Below are positions 29,943-37,719 of a stretch of DNA of 40,095 nt, one piece after another. This DNA comes from JBDSKH01 sp035556655. Its GTDB lineage: Bacteria > Actinomycetota > Actinomycetes > Actinomycetales > Microbacteriaceae. How positions within the stretch are numbered: the stretch's first letter is position 1; each line of letters starts with the position of its first letter. A program made the position numbers and the translations under genes. The stretch covers positions 1 through 40,095 of the forward strand of contig DATMFW010000010.1 in assembly GCA_035556655.1 (NCBI GenBank). The letters run 5' to 3'. Below the pieces are notes generated by a model, which worked only from the letters and a program-made list of their open reading frames with translations, made no database searches and was not told the origin of the DNA.

Positions 29943-31072
29943 AGCGCATGGGCGATGTGGTGGCGCTGACCGCCGAGCTGGTCGCGATCGACTCGGTGAG
30001 CCCGAGCCTGGTGCCGGCGGCTGCGGGCGAGGCCGCGATCGCCGCATTCGTCTCGGCCCGCCTCGCCCGCGCGGGTTTCGCCGTGCGCTCGGTCGGGCCG
30101 CCGTCGCGCCCGAGCGTCATCGCCGTCCACGAAGGGTCCCGCCCGGGTCGCACCGTCGTGCTCAACGGGCACCTCGACACCGTCGGCGTCGAGGGGATGG
30201 CCACCCCGTTCGAGCCGCGTGTCGAGGGGCAGCGGATGACCGGACGCGGGACGAGCGACATGAAGGGCGGGGTCGCCGGGCTGATCGTCGCGGCCGAGGC
30301 GCTCGCCGCGGCGGACCTGCCCGGCCGGCTGATCGTCACGCTGGTGGCGGACGAGGAGGACGGCAGCGCCGGCGCCGTCGAGGTGCTGGCGGCGCTGCAG
30401 GGTGAGCGCATGGACGTGTGCCTCATCGCCGAACCGACCTGGAACGACCTCGCCGTCGCGCACCGCGGGTATGCGGTGGTGCGGGTCGGGATCACCGGGC
30501 GCGCCGCGCACTCCTCTCAGCCGGCCGAGTCCGTCGACGTGATCCCGGCGATGACGGCGTTGCTCGCCGGGGTGGCGGCGCGTGACGCCGAGCTGGCGGC
30601 GGCGGCCCCGCATCCGCTGCTCTCTCACGGGTCACTCATGACGACGGTGGCCCGGGCCGGATCCGCGCCGTTCACCGTCGCCGCCGACGCCGAGGTCGTG
30701 ATCGAGCGCCGCACGCTGCCGGGCGAGCCGAGCGATGTCGCGCTCGGCGAGGTACGGGACATCGTCGCGGGCATCGGCGGCGCCGTGACCTGGAGCGTCG
30801 ATCAGCTGATCGCCCGCAACGCCTGGCAGGCCGACGACTCGGGTGCCGCCGCCGAACTCGCCCGGTCGCTCGGGGACGCCCTCGCGTCCGGCTCGCGCGG
30901 CGCGCCCTACTGGATGGAGTCGGCGCTCTGGCAGGAGGCCGGCGTGCCGGCGGTGGTCTGCGGCCCGGCGGGAGGGGGACTGCACGCCGCGGACGAGTGG
31001 GTCGATCTCACGCAACTGCGCGCATTCCCCGTGGCTGTGGCGGATGCGGTGAGCCGCTTCCTGAACGCCTGA
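29939..31072 (+). CDS. M20-family metallopeptidase/deacylase (ArgE/DapE type)
   Basis: 377 residues, cytosolic, with a di-zinc amidohydrolase core. Ligands and base are visible: His78 and Asp80 in NGHLDT, Asp107 in SDMKGG, Glu139-Glu140 in ADEEDG, Glu in IAEPT, and a C-terminal His in GGGLHAADEW. The dimerisation lid contains GRAAHSSQP. The family removes N-acyl groups or splits small peptides (ArgE, DapE, carboxypeptidase G2 types), and the substrate is not readable here. ATG 29939 overlaps the helR stop (ATGA), so it is likely co-expressed under RAE control. ATG 29948 is an alternative start. Confidence 0.9.
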   Translation: MKRMGDVVALTAELVAIDSVSPSLVPAAAGEAAIAAFVSARLARAGFAVRSVGPPSRPSVIAVHEGSRPGRTVVLNGHLDTVGVEGMATPFEPRVEGQRMTGRGTSDMKGGVAGLIVAAEALAAADLPGRLIVTLVADEEDGSAGAVEVLAALQGERMDVCLIAEPTWNDLAVAHRGYAVVRVGITGRAAHSSQPAESVDVIPAMTALLAGVAARDAELAAAAPHPLLSHGSLMTTVARAGSAPFTVAADAEVVIERRTLPGEPSDVALGEVRDIVAGIGGAVTWSVDQLIARNAWQADDSGAAAELARSLGDALASGSRGAPYWMESALWQEAGVPAVVCGPAGGGLHAADEWVDLTQLRAFPVAVADAVSRFLNA

Positions 31073-31075
31073 GAC

Positions 31076-32575
31076 TCAGGCGCTGAGGTACGCCTCGCCC
31101 CAGGACGGCGAGTCGCCCGCGGGGGTGCGCCGCTGGGGGACTCCCCACGGGTTGTCGTCGCGCAGGGGTTCGGGCAGCAGGCGTTGCGGCACCCCCTGGT
31201 AGGCGACGGGTCGCAGGAACCGGGTGATCGCGGCGCCGCCGACGGACGTGCCCGAATCGTTGGTCGTGGCCGGCCACGGGCCGCCGTGCTGTTGCGCGGC
31301 GGTGACGGCGACGCCGGTGGGCCAGCCGCCGAAGAGCACGCGTCCGGCGTGCCCCGCGATCCAATCGATGAGCGAACGCAGCTGGGGCGAGTCCTCGTCG
31401 TCGCCGGCATGCACGGTGCCGGTGAGGTTGCCCTCGAAGAGCATGTCGGCGAGCTCGCTCAGCGACTCGGCCTCGTCGTACTCGACCAGCACGGTCAGCG
31501 GCCCGAAGGCCTCGTCGAGCAGCCGCTCGCGTTCGGCGACCAGGGTCGCCGCGGGAACGCTCACCACCGTCGGGGTCGCCCAGCCCTGGCCGTCCGCGTC
31601 GACGCGCAGTCCGCCCCCGGCCACCACCTCGACACCGGGCGTGGCCAGGATGCTCTCGCGCCGGTCGGCGTATCCGGCCGTGATCGAGGGGTTGAGCAGG
31701 CGGTGCTCGGCCGCCTGCACGCGCTCGGCGACCAGGCCGGAGAGCGCACCCCCGCGCGGGGTGAAGACGAAGCCCGGCTTGGTGCACAGCTGCCCGGCCG
31801 ACCCCGAGACGCTGGTCACCAGGCCGTCGGCGATCTGCTCGGCCCGCTCGGCGAGCGCCCGCGCGGTGACGAATGCGGGGTTCACGCTGCCCAGCTCGCC
31901 GAAGAAGGGGATCGGCACGGGGCGGGTCGCGGCGATATCGGCCAGCATCCGCCCGACCCGGATCGAGCCGGTGAAGCTGCCGGCGGCGATGCGCTCGTCC
32001 TTCAGCAGGGCGAGGCCCGCCTGTTGTCCCGAGACCACCTGCAGCACACCGGCGGGTGCACCGGCGGCCTCGAGGGCGCCGGCCGCCACCTCACCGGTGC
32101 GCACCGAAAGCCGCGGGTGTCCCGAGTGGGCCTTCACGATCACCGAGCACCCGGCGGCGAGGGCCGAGGCGGTGTCGCCGCCGGCGACCGAGAATGCGAA
32201 CGGGAAGTTGCTGGCCGCGAAGTTCAGCACCGGACCCACCGGGACGAGGTAGCGGCGCAGGTCGGGGCGCGGTCCGAGGACGAAGTCCGGGTCGGCCGCA
32301 TCGATCCGCACATCGAGGTACCCGCCGTCGACGACGATGTCGGCGAACATGCGCAGCTGCACGGTGGTGCGCTTCAGCTCGCCGGTCAGCCGGGCGGTGG
32401 TGAGGCCGGTCTCCTCTTCGGCGATCGCGATCAGCTCGGCGGCGGCGGAGTCCAGGGCATCGGCGGCGGCGACCAGGGCCCGCGCGCGCTCCCGCGGCGG
32501 CGTGGCCGCCCAGCTCACGGCGGCGGCCGCGGCAGTCGTGGCGACGTGATCGAGGTCGGTCGGGGTAGCGGACAC
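31076..32575 (-). CDS. 2-oxoglutarate-semialdehyde (2,5-dioxovalerate) dehydrogenase
   Basis: 499 residues of the aldehyde dehydrogenase superfamily, matching the NADP-dependent ketoglutarate-semialdehyde group. Catalytic Cys264 lies in GSAGQLCTKPGFVF, the general base Glu227 in FFGELGSVNP and the oxyanion Asn123 in NFAASNFPFAFS. It oxidises 2-oxoglutarate semialdehyde to 2-oxoglutarate, the step after KdgD. The GTG start at 32575 has AAGGAGA upstream. It lies downstream of the iclR gene on the same strand (14 bp) and converges with the peptidase gene at a 3-bp gap. Confidence 0.9.
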   Translation of the reverse strand: MSATPTDLDHVATTAAAAAVSWAATPPRERARALVAAADALDSAAAELIAIAEEETGLTTARLTGELKRTTVQLRMFADIVVDGGYLDVRIDAADPDFVLGPRPDLRRYLVPVGPVLNFAASNFPFAFSVAGGDTASALAAGCSVIVKAHSGHPRLSVRTGEVAAGALEAAGAPAGVLQVVSGQQAGLALLKDERIAAGSFTGSIRVGRMLADIAATRPVPIPFFGELGSVNPAFVTARALAERAEQIADGLVTSVSGSAGQLCTKPGFVFTPRGGALSGLVAERVQAAEHRLLNPSITAGYADRRESILATPGVEVVAGGGLRVDADGQGWATPTVVSVPAATLVAERERLLDEAFGPLTVLVEYDEAESLSELADMLFEGNLTGTVHAGDDEDSPQLRSLIDWIAGHAGRVLFGGWPTGVAVTAAQQHGGPWPATTNDSGTSVGGAAITRFLRPVAYQGVPQRLLPEPLRDDNPWGVPQRRTPAGDSPSWGEAYLSA

Positions 32576-32589
32576 GGGTCTCCTTGGGG

Positions 32590-33387
32590 TCAGATCGACG
32601 GGCCGTAGCCGTCGTCGGCGGGGGCGGTGCGCTCGATCGAGGCGACGGCCGCCGACATGGCGGCGACGATCTCGGACTCGCGCTCGGGGGTCATGCGGGC
32701 CAGCGGCACCGAACAGCTGAGGGCGTCGACGACGGCGGTCCCGTGATGCACGGCGAAGCCGAAGCACATGAGTCCCGCCGTGTTCTCTTCGCGGTCGACG
32801 GCGTAACCGCGCTCGCGGGCGAGGGCGAGGTCGCGCAGCAGCGCGGCGCGGTCGGTGATGCTCGCGGGCGTGAGGCCGGGCAGGGGGTCGGGCAGCGTCT
32901 CGCGCAGTTCATCGTCGGATCGGTGCGCGAGGATCGCCTTGCCGAGCGAGGTCGTCGTGGCGGGAAGCCGTCGGCCGACCCGGTTGATGGCGCGCAGGTA
33001 CTGGGTCGACTCGCGGGTGGCGAGGTAGACGATGTCGTCGCCGTCGAGCCGGCCGAAGTGCAGGGTCTCGTCGAGCTGGGTGCTCAGGGCATCGAGCCAG
33101 GGCTGCACGAATCGCAGCCGCGCATCGGAATCGAGGTAGTTGGTTCCGGCCATCAGGGCCCGGATGCCGACCCCGTACAGCGTGCCGGTCTCGTCCCGCC
33201 GCACCCAGCCGCGTTCGGTGAGGGTGCGCAACAGCGCGTAGAGACTGCTCTTCGGAATGCCGAGTGCATCGCCGATCTCGCGCAGCCGCGCGGGCTTGTT
33301 CTGCCGGGAGGCGAGGAACTCGAGCACCTCGACGGCGTACACGGCCGACTTCACCGGGCGCACTCCGCCCGTCTCGTCAGCTGTCAT
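32590..33387 (-). CDS. IclR-family regulator of sugar-acid catabolism
   Basis: 265 residues. N-terminal winged helix (KSAVYAVEVLEFLASRQNKPARLREIGDALGIPKSSLYALLRTL) and C-terminal effector domain with GRRLPATTTSLGKAILAH and a conserved Cys in DALSCSVPLARMT. It resembles KdgR-type regulators of keto-deoxy-sugar-acid pathways. It is divergent from kdgD, with an imperfect inverted repeat (33438-33461) between them, and co-directional with the dehydrogenase, so it probably controls both. ATG 33387. Confidence 0.92.
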   Translation of the reverse strand: MTADETGGVRPVKSAVYAVEVLEFLASRQNKPARLREIGDALGIPKSSLYALLRTLTERGWVRRDETGTLYGVGIRALMAGTNYLDSDARLRFVQPWLDALSTQLDETLHFGRLDGDDIVYLATRESTQYLRAINRVGRRLPATTTSLGKAILAHRSDDELRETLPDPLPGLTPASITDRAALLRDLALARERGYAVDREENTAGLMCFGFAVHHGTAVVDALSCSVPLARMTPERESEIVAAMSAAVASIERTAPADDGYGPSI

Positions 33388-33437
33388 CGCGCATCCGTCC
33401 GTTGCTCGCGTTCCATCTAATCAGGTAGCCTGCGTCT

Positions 33438-33461
33438 TGTATAGAGAACACCGTCTACATA
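33438..33461. promoter_or_regulatory. Candidate IclR operator in the iclR-kdgD intergenic region
   Basis: TGTATAGA (33438-33445) and TCTACATA (33454-33461), inverted with 6 of 8 matches around an 8-base centre. It is AT-rich against the GC-rich background. It ends at the ATG of a four-codon reading frame just before kdgD. Confidence 0.5.
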
Positions 33462-33471
33462 TGGAGTTGCA

Positions 33472-34440
33472 TTGAGCCCGTCCCCTGCCCCGACCCTGAC
33501 CGCCGAATCCCAGCGTTTCCGCGACCGGCTGGCGAGCGCGATGGACGCCGGCGTGCTCGCCTTCCCGCTCACTCCCTTCAGCGACGACGGCGCACGCATC
33601 GAACCCGGCGCCTACCGTGACCACCTCGAACGGCACATCGCCGCGGGAGCCTCGGCCCTTTTCGTCGCCTGCGGCACCGGAGAGTTCCCCACCCTCGGCG
33701 AGCAGGAGTTCGCCGAGCTCGTCGGCATCGCCGTGGATCACGTCGCCGGCCGGGTGCCCGTGCTGGCCGGCGTCGGCTACGGCTGGGCGCAGGCCACGCG
33801 GTTCGCCCGGATCGCCGAGGACGCCGGCGTCGATGGCGCCCTCGTGCTGCCGCACTACCTCGTCGAGGCGCCGGCGGCCGGAATCGTGCGCCAGGTCGAA
33901 GAGATCGCCTCACGCACCCCGCTGCCCCTCGTCGTGTACCAGCGCGGGCTCGTCTCGTTCACCTCCGACACCCTGCGCGAGGTCGCCACGTTCCCCAACG
34001 TCATCGGCCTGAAGGACGGTCGCAGCGACCACGGTCAGCTGCAGCAGCTCGTGCTCGCGGCGCCCGAGGGATTCCTGTTCTTCAACGGCGCGCTCACCGC
34101 CGAGATGCAGGCCCGCGCCTACGCTGCCATCGGCATCAGCGCGTACTCCTCCGCCGCGCACGCGTTCGCCCCCGAGATCGCGTCGGCGTTCTTCCGTGCT
34201 CAGAAGGCCGGCGACGATGCCACCATGGACGAACTGCTGCGCGAGTTCTACATCCCGCTCGTGCGGCTGCGCGACCGGCAAGCGGGCTTCGCCGTCGCGC
34301 TGATCAAGGCGGGAGCGCGACTTCGCGGCGAGAACGTCGGACCCGTCCGCGCCCCGCTGCTCGACCCCGCCGGGCAGGACCTCGCCGACCTCGAGGCCAT
34401 CACGCGGCGCGGCCTCGAACTGGTCGGCGCGAGCTTTTAG
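33472..34440 (+). CDS. kdgD: 5-dehydro-4-deoxyglucarate dehydratase
   Basis: 322 residues, DHDPS/NAL aldolase superfamily TIM barrel. It decarboxylates and dehydrates 5-keto-4-deoxy-glucarate to 2-oxoglutarate semialdehyde. Schiff-base Lys181 lies in VIGLKDGRSD, and Tyr156 in LVVYQRG is the catalytic tyrosine. GTGEFPTL is the substrate-carboxylate loop. The TTG start at 33472 has GGAG 5 bases upstream. The next in-frame ATG (codon 24) would remove the conserved first helix. The preceding ATG (33461) opens a four-codon frame whose TGA overlaps this TTG. The upstream enzymes for glucarate or galactarate are not in the window. Confidence 0.9.
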   Translation: MSPSPAPTLTAESQRFRDRLASAMDAGVLAFPLTPFSDDGARIEPGAYRDHLERHIAAGASALFVACGTGEFPTLGEQEFAELVGIAVDHVAGRVPVLAGVGYGWAQATRFARIAEDAGVDGALVLPHYLVEAPAAGIVRQVEEIASRTPLPLVVYQRGLVSFTSDTLREVATFPNVIGLKDGRSDHGQLQQLVLAAPEGFLFFNGALTAEMQARAYAAIGISAYSSAAHAFAPEIASAFFRAQKAGDDATMDELLREFYIPLVRLRDRQAGFAVALIKAGARLRGENVGPVRAPLLDPAGQDLADLEAITRRGLELVGASF

Positions 34441-34970
34441 GAGCGGGTCGCGGCCGGCTTGCGGTTCTCGGCCGACACCATCCAGGCGAACTGCTCGAGG
34501 CTCTCGATGATCGCGTGCAGGATGTCAGCGCTCGTCGGGTCCTCCTCGTCGACATCGTCGTGCACCTCGCGCATGGTGCCGACGACGGCCTCGAGCCGCA
34601 CCGTCACCAGGTCGATCACGTCGCCGGTGAGCACCTCGCCGTTGGGGAACTCGGGCAGCGTGGTGGAGGCCGCCACCGTATCGCTGCGGCCGTCCGGGAT
34701 GCCGTGCAGCGCCCGCATCCGCTCGGCGATCTGGTCGCTGAACCCGCGCGCGGCCTCGATGATCTCATCGAGGATGCGGTGGGTGTCACGGAAGTTGCGG
34801 CCCACCACGTTCCAGTGGGCCTGCTTGCCCTGACCGGCGAGCTCGATGAGGTCGACGAGCACCTTCTGCAGGTTGTCGGTCAGCTGTTTCGAGGCCGTGA
34901 AGCCCTTCTCGGCGTTCTGGCGGCGGCTGTTGTGCGCGCCCGACCCAGCGGGCGCCTTCGACTCGGTCAT
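34437..34970 (-). CDS. dps: Dps-family DNA-protecting ferritin-like protein
   Basis: 177 residues. The dodecamer family oxidises and stores iron and shields DNA under starvation or peroxide. The inter-subunit ferroxidase site is complete: His52 and His64 in HWNVVGRNFRDTH, then Asp79 and Glu83 in SDQIAERMRALHG, at the spacing of Listeria Dps (31, 43, 58, 62). The N-terminal tail (about 1-25) is Lys/Arg-bearing and could bind DNA. ATG 34970. The TAA stop overlaps the kdgD TAG on the other strand. Confidence 0.94.
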   Translation of the reverse strand: MTESKAPAGSGAHNSRRQNAEKGFTASKQLTDNLQKVLVDLIELAGQGKQAHWNVVGRNFRDTHRILDEIIEAARGFSDQIAERMRALHGIPDGRSDTVAASTTLPEFPNGEVLTGDVIDLVTVRLEAVVGTMREVHDDVDEEDPTSADILHAIIESLEQFAWMVSAENRKPAATRS

Positions 34971-35047
34971 GGATGCGACGCTACGACCGCGGGCGGCGAG
35001 CGTCCCTGGATCGGCGGCGACGTCCAGGCAACTGGGAGAATGAGCGC

Positions 35048-35479
35048 ATGGGTGCCGACCTCGACGAACTGCGACGGTTGAGGCGTGCGCGCGACCGGAT
35101 GGACCGGGAGTACGCGAGCCCCCTCGACGTGGAATCGCTCGCCCGGACCGCCCTGATGTCGACAGCGCATTTCAGCAGGCGGTTCCGCGAGGCGTACTCC
35201 GAGACGCCGTACTCGTACCTGATGACCCGGCGCATCGAGCGGGCGAAGGCGCTGTTCCGCAACACCGACCTGAGCGTCACCGACGTGTGCTTCGCCGTGG
35301 GCAGCGCGAGCCTCGGATCGTTCTCCTCGCGGTTCACCGAGCTGGTCGGCGAGACCCCGTCGGCGTACCGTGCGCGCAACCATGACGAGTTCCGCGAGAT
35401 GTCGACCTGCCGGGCGATGACGGTCGCCCGGCCCCGGAAGAGCAGTTTCCGAGAAGCCGCAGGCGAGGGCCCGGCCTAG
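35048..35479 (+). CDS. AraC-family regulator, DNA-binding domain only
   Basis: 143 residues. It has the two helix-turn-helix units of AraC/XylS: LDVESLARTALMSTAHFSRRFREAY and LSVTDVCFAVGSASLGSFSSRFTELVGETPSAYR, and no effector domain. The C-terminus is short and basic. The ATG at 35048 has GGGAGA upstream. The next gene, a VOC protein, starts 10 bp after the stop, so the two are an operon. This stand-alone AraC plus VOC arrangement is common in actinobacteria. Confidence 0.9.
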   Translation: MGADLDELRRLRRARDRMDREYASPLDVESLARTALMSTAHFSRRFREAYSETPYSYLMTRRIERAKALFRNTDLSVTDVCFAVGSASLGSFSSRFTELVGETPSAYRARNHDEFREMSTCRAMTVARPRKSSFREAAGEGPA

Positions 35480-35489
35480 GGTCGGAGCC

Positions 35490-35894
35490 ATGAACATCTC
35501 CATCAGCCACGTGCACGTGTACGTCGACGACGTCGACGCGGCCGTCGCCTTCTACAGCGGCGTCCTCGGCCTGAAGGTCGTCAACGAGGTCGAGAACGGC
35601 GGATTCCGCTGGGTGACCCTGCAGATCCCGGCCCAGCCCGACATCCAGTTCGTGCTGTCGCAGCCGCAGGCCGGCCGCTCTCAGGAGGACGGCGAAGCGC
35701 TCGCCGCACTGCTGGCCAAGGGCGAGCTGGGCATGGTGCAGTTCCGCGCCGACGACCTCGACACCGCGTTCGACGCGATCTCGTCGGCCGTCGGCGCCGA
35801 CGTCGTCCAGGAGCCCACCGACCAGTTCTGGGGTGCGCGCGACGCCGCGTTCCGGGACCCGGCGGGCAACATGCTGCGGATCGAGCAGGGCTAG
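35490..35894 (+). CDS. VOC-family protein
   Basis: 134 residues: ISHVHVYVDDVDAAVAFYSGVLGLKVVNEV at the start and FRDPAGNMLRIEQ at the end, with His in SHVHVYV and Glu in RIEQ as likely metal ligands. It is a glyoxalase/dioxygenase-fold protein of unknown substrate, second gene of the AraC-VOC operon. ATG 35490. A structured 114-bp element follows its stop. Confidence 0.88.
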   Translation: MNISISHVHVYVDDVDAAVAFYSGVLGLKVVNEVENGGFRWVTLQIPAQPDIQFVLSQPQAGRSQEDGEALAALLAKGELGMVQFRADDLDTAFDAISSAVGADVVQEPTDQFWGARDAAFRDPAGNMLRIEQG

Positions 35895-35908
35895 CCGCCG
35901 GCCCGGCT

Positions 35909-36022
35909 CGGCGCGCCCGCCTCGCAATTCAGGAAGCCCTGGGGCAGGAGGTGCTGCTGCCGGGTGCCGACTCGACACCAGCCACTCGGCTCACGAGTCG
36001 TCCTGAGTTGCGGATCGCGCCG
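35909..36022 (+). other. Candidate structured RNA or miniature inverted-repeat element
   Basis: Nested pairings fill the gap between convergent genes. Outer stem CGGCGCG (35909-35915) with CGCGCCG (36016-36022). Second stem GCAATTCAGGA (35924-35934) with TCCTGAGTTGC (36001-36011), whose single non-Watson-Crick pair is a G-U on the plus strand but an A-C mismatch on the minus strand. Inside are two hairpins: GGCAG (35943-35947) with CTGCC (35957-35961), and CGACTCG (35968-35974) with CGAGTCG (35994-36000), the latter containing AGCC-ACTC-GGCT (35980-35991). Together they resemble a three-way junction. No known Rfam family was recognised. Confidence 0.5.
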
Positions 36023-36030
36023 GGGCAGGG

Positions 36031-37719
36031 TCAGAGCCGCGGCGTCCGCGGCGGCACGGTGCGCCGTGACCCGGTCGCCTCGAACGCGGCGGCGAGTCGC
36101 AGCAGAGCCGAGTCGTCGTAGGCGCGACCGGCGAAGGTGAGCCCCACCGGCATCCCGATGTCGCTCATGGTGCCCATCGGCACGGTGACGGTCGGGATGC
36201 CGAGATGCCGCGGCACCAGGTTGCCGTTCGCGACCCAGACACCGTTCGCCCACGCCTTCGCGGCCGAGGCCTCGTTCACATCGGCGTCGGCCGGGCCGAC
36301 GTCGGCGACCGCCGGGAAGACGACGGCGTCGAGTCCGAGCTCGTCCATCCAGGCCTCGAGGTCGATCTGCCGGGTCTGCTCGAGCCCGCGCAGCCCGTCC
36401 TTCAGCTCGGGGATGTCGGCGAGCGCGCCGAACCCGTGCTGGCGGATGAACTCCGGGTAGACGTCGATGTCGACGTCGCTGTCCGTGTCGTAGCGGTCGG
36501 TCAGCGCCCCCGGCGGGCGCGGGAAGATGCTCGCGCCGTCGACCCCGGCCAGGGTGTTCAGCTTCGGGTCGCCGTTCGCGCGCAGGAAGTCCTCCCACGC
36601 CCAGGCCGACAGGTCGACGAACTCGCGCTCGAGGAAGGCCGGCGACACCAGGCCGCGGGTCGCGATGCTCGGCGCTCCCGGCCGGTCGGCCTCGTAGTTG
36701 CTCACGGCCGGGAAGTCGACCTCGAACACCTCGCAGCCGGCCGCCTCCAGGTCGCGGCACGCCGCATCCCAGAGGGCGATGACGGATGCCCGCGTCACGA
36801 TCCGCGCGCCCATCGCGCCGCCCATGCCCCCGCTTCCGGTTCCCGCGTCGGGGTCGGCGTTGATGTACATCCTCGGAACCCCGACCCGCTTGCCCGCGAG
36901 GGTGGCCTCTGCCGCGAGCGCGAGGTAACTCGCCGGGCGCACCTCCGTGGCACGGGGGAGCTCGACCCACGGCTGGGCGCGCCAGAAGTCTCCGCGCGTC
37001 TCGGGGTCGTCCGCGACGACGACGTCGAGCAGTTCGAACAGGTCGGCCATCGTGCGGGTGTGGGGCACGACGACGTCCATGGTCGGTACGAGCGGCCAGT
37101 TGCCGCGGGTCGAGATGACGCCTCGCGAGGGGGTGTACGCGCAGAGCGCGTTGTTCGAGGCGGGGCCTCGCCCCGACGACCAGGTCTCCTCGCCGAGGCC
37201 GAACACCGCGTAGCTCGCGGCGGTGCCCGAGCCCGACCCGTTGGAGGATCCGGAGGCGAAGGGCGCCGTGAGGTAGTCGGGGTTGTAGGGGCTCTCGGCC
37301 CGGCCGTACAGGCCGCGCTGCATGCCGCCGTTCGCCATCGGGGGCATGTTGGTCAGTCCGAGGCAGATCGCGCCGGCCGCGCGCAGCCGCTCGACGGTGA
37401 ACGCATCGCGCTGGGCGACCAGGTCGGCGAAGGCGGGACTGCCCGCCGCCGCGGTGAGACCGGCGACGAGGTAACTGTCTTTGGCGGTGTACGGGATGCC
37501 GTCGAGCGGGCCGAGCAGAGTTCCCGCCGCGCGGCGCTCGTCGGAGGCGCGGGCCTCGTCGAGGGCCGCCGGGTTCGGCACGACGAGCGCGTTCAATTCT
37601 CCGTCGTAGGCGGCGATCCGGGCCAGCGAGGCCTCGACGATCTCGACGCTCGTCGTCTCGCCGCGCTCCATGGCGGCGCGCAGACCCGCGATCGTCGCCT
37701 CGACCACGTCGACGCTCAC
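36031..37719 (-). CDS. Amidase-signature family hydrolase
   Basis: 562 residues. The amidase-signature triad is traceable: Lys80 in PYTAKDSY, the cis-Ser in ASGSSNGSGSG (about 158-159) and the nucleophile Ser182 in GEETWSSGRGPAS, where the usual TGGSIR-PA reads TWSSGRGPA. It hydrolyses an amide of unknown identity. The GTG start at 37719 overlaps the agmatine deiminase stop by 4 bp (GTGA), so both are made together, and an amide or ureide derived from agmatine is a reasonable substrate. It is longer than GatA because of inserts around residues 250-330 and 400-470. Confidence 0.9.
   Translation of the reverse strand: MSVDVVEATIAGLRAAMERGETTSVEIVEASLARIAAYDGELNALVVPNPAALDEARASDERRAAGTLLGPLDGIPYTAKDSYLVAGLTAAAGSPAFADLVAQRDAFTVERLRAAGAICLGLTNMPPMANGGMQRGLYGRAESPYNPDYLTAPFASGSSNGSGSGTAASYAVFGLGEETWSSGRGPASNNALCAYTPSRGVISTRGNWPLVPTMDVVVPHTRTMADLFELLDVVVADDPETRGDFWRAQPWVELPRATEVRPASYLALAAEATLAGKRVGVPRMYINADPDAGTGSGGMGGAMGARIVTRASVIALWDAACRDLEAAGCEVFEVDFPAVSNYEADRPGAPSIATRGLVSPAFLEREFVDLSAWAWEDFLRANGDPKLNTLAGVDGASIFPRPPGALTDRYDTDSDVDIDVYPEFIRQHGFGALADIPELKDGLRGLEQTRQIDLEAWMDELGLDAVVFPAVADVGPADADVNEASAAKAWANGVWVANGNLVPRHLGIPTVTVPMGTMSDIGMPVGLTFAGRAYDDSALLRLAAAFEATGSRRTVPPRTPRL

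Noticed and set aside
35960..35985. tRNA-like T-arm in the structured intergenic element
   Set aside because: The GGTG/CACC pairing lacks the TTC loop, acceptor stem and anticodon arm, so it is not a tRNA.
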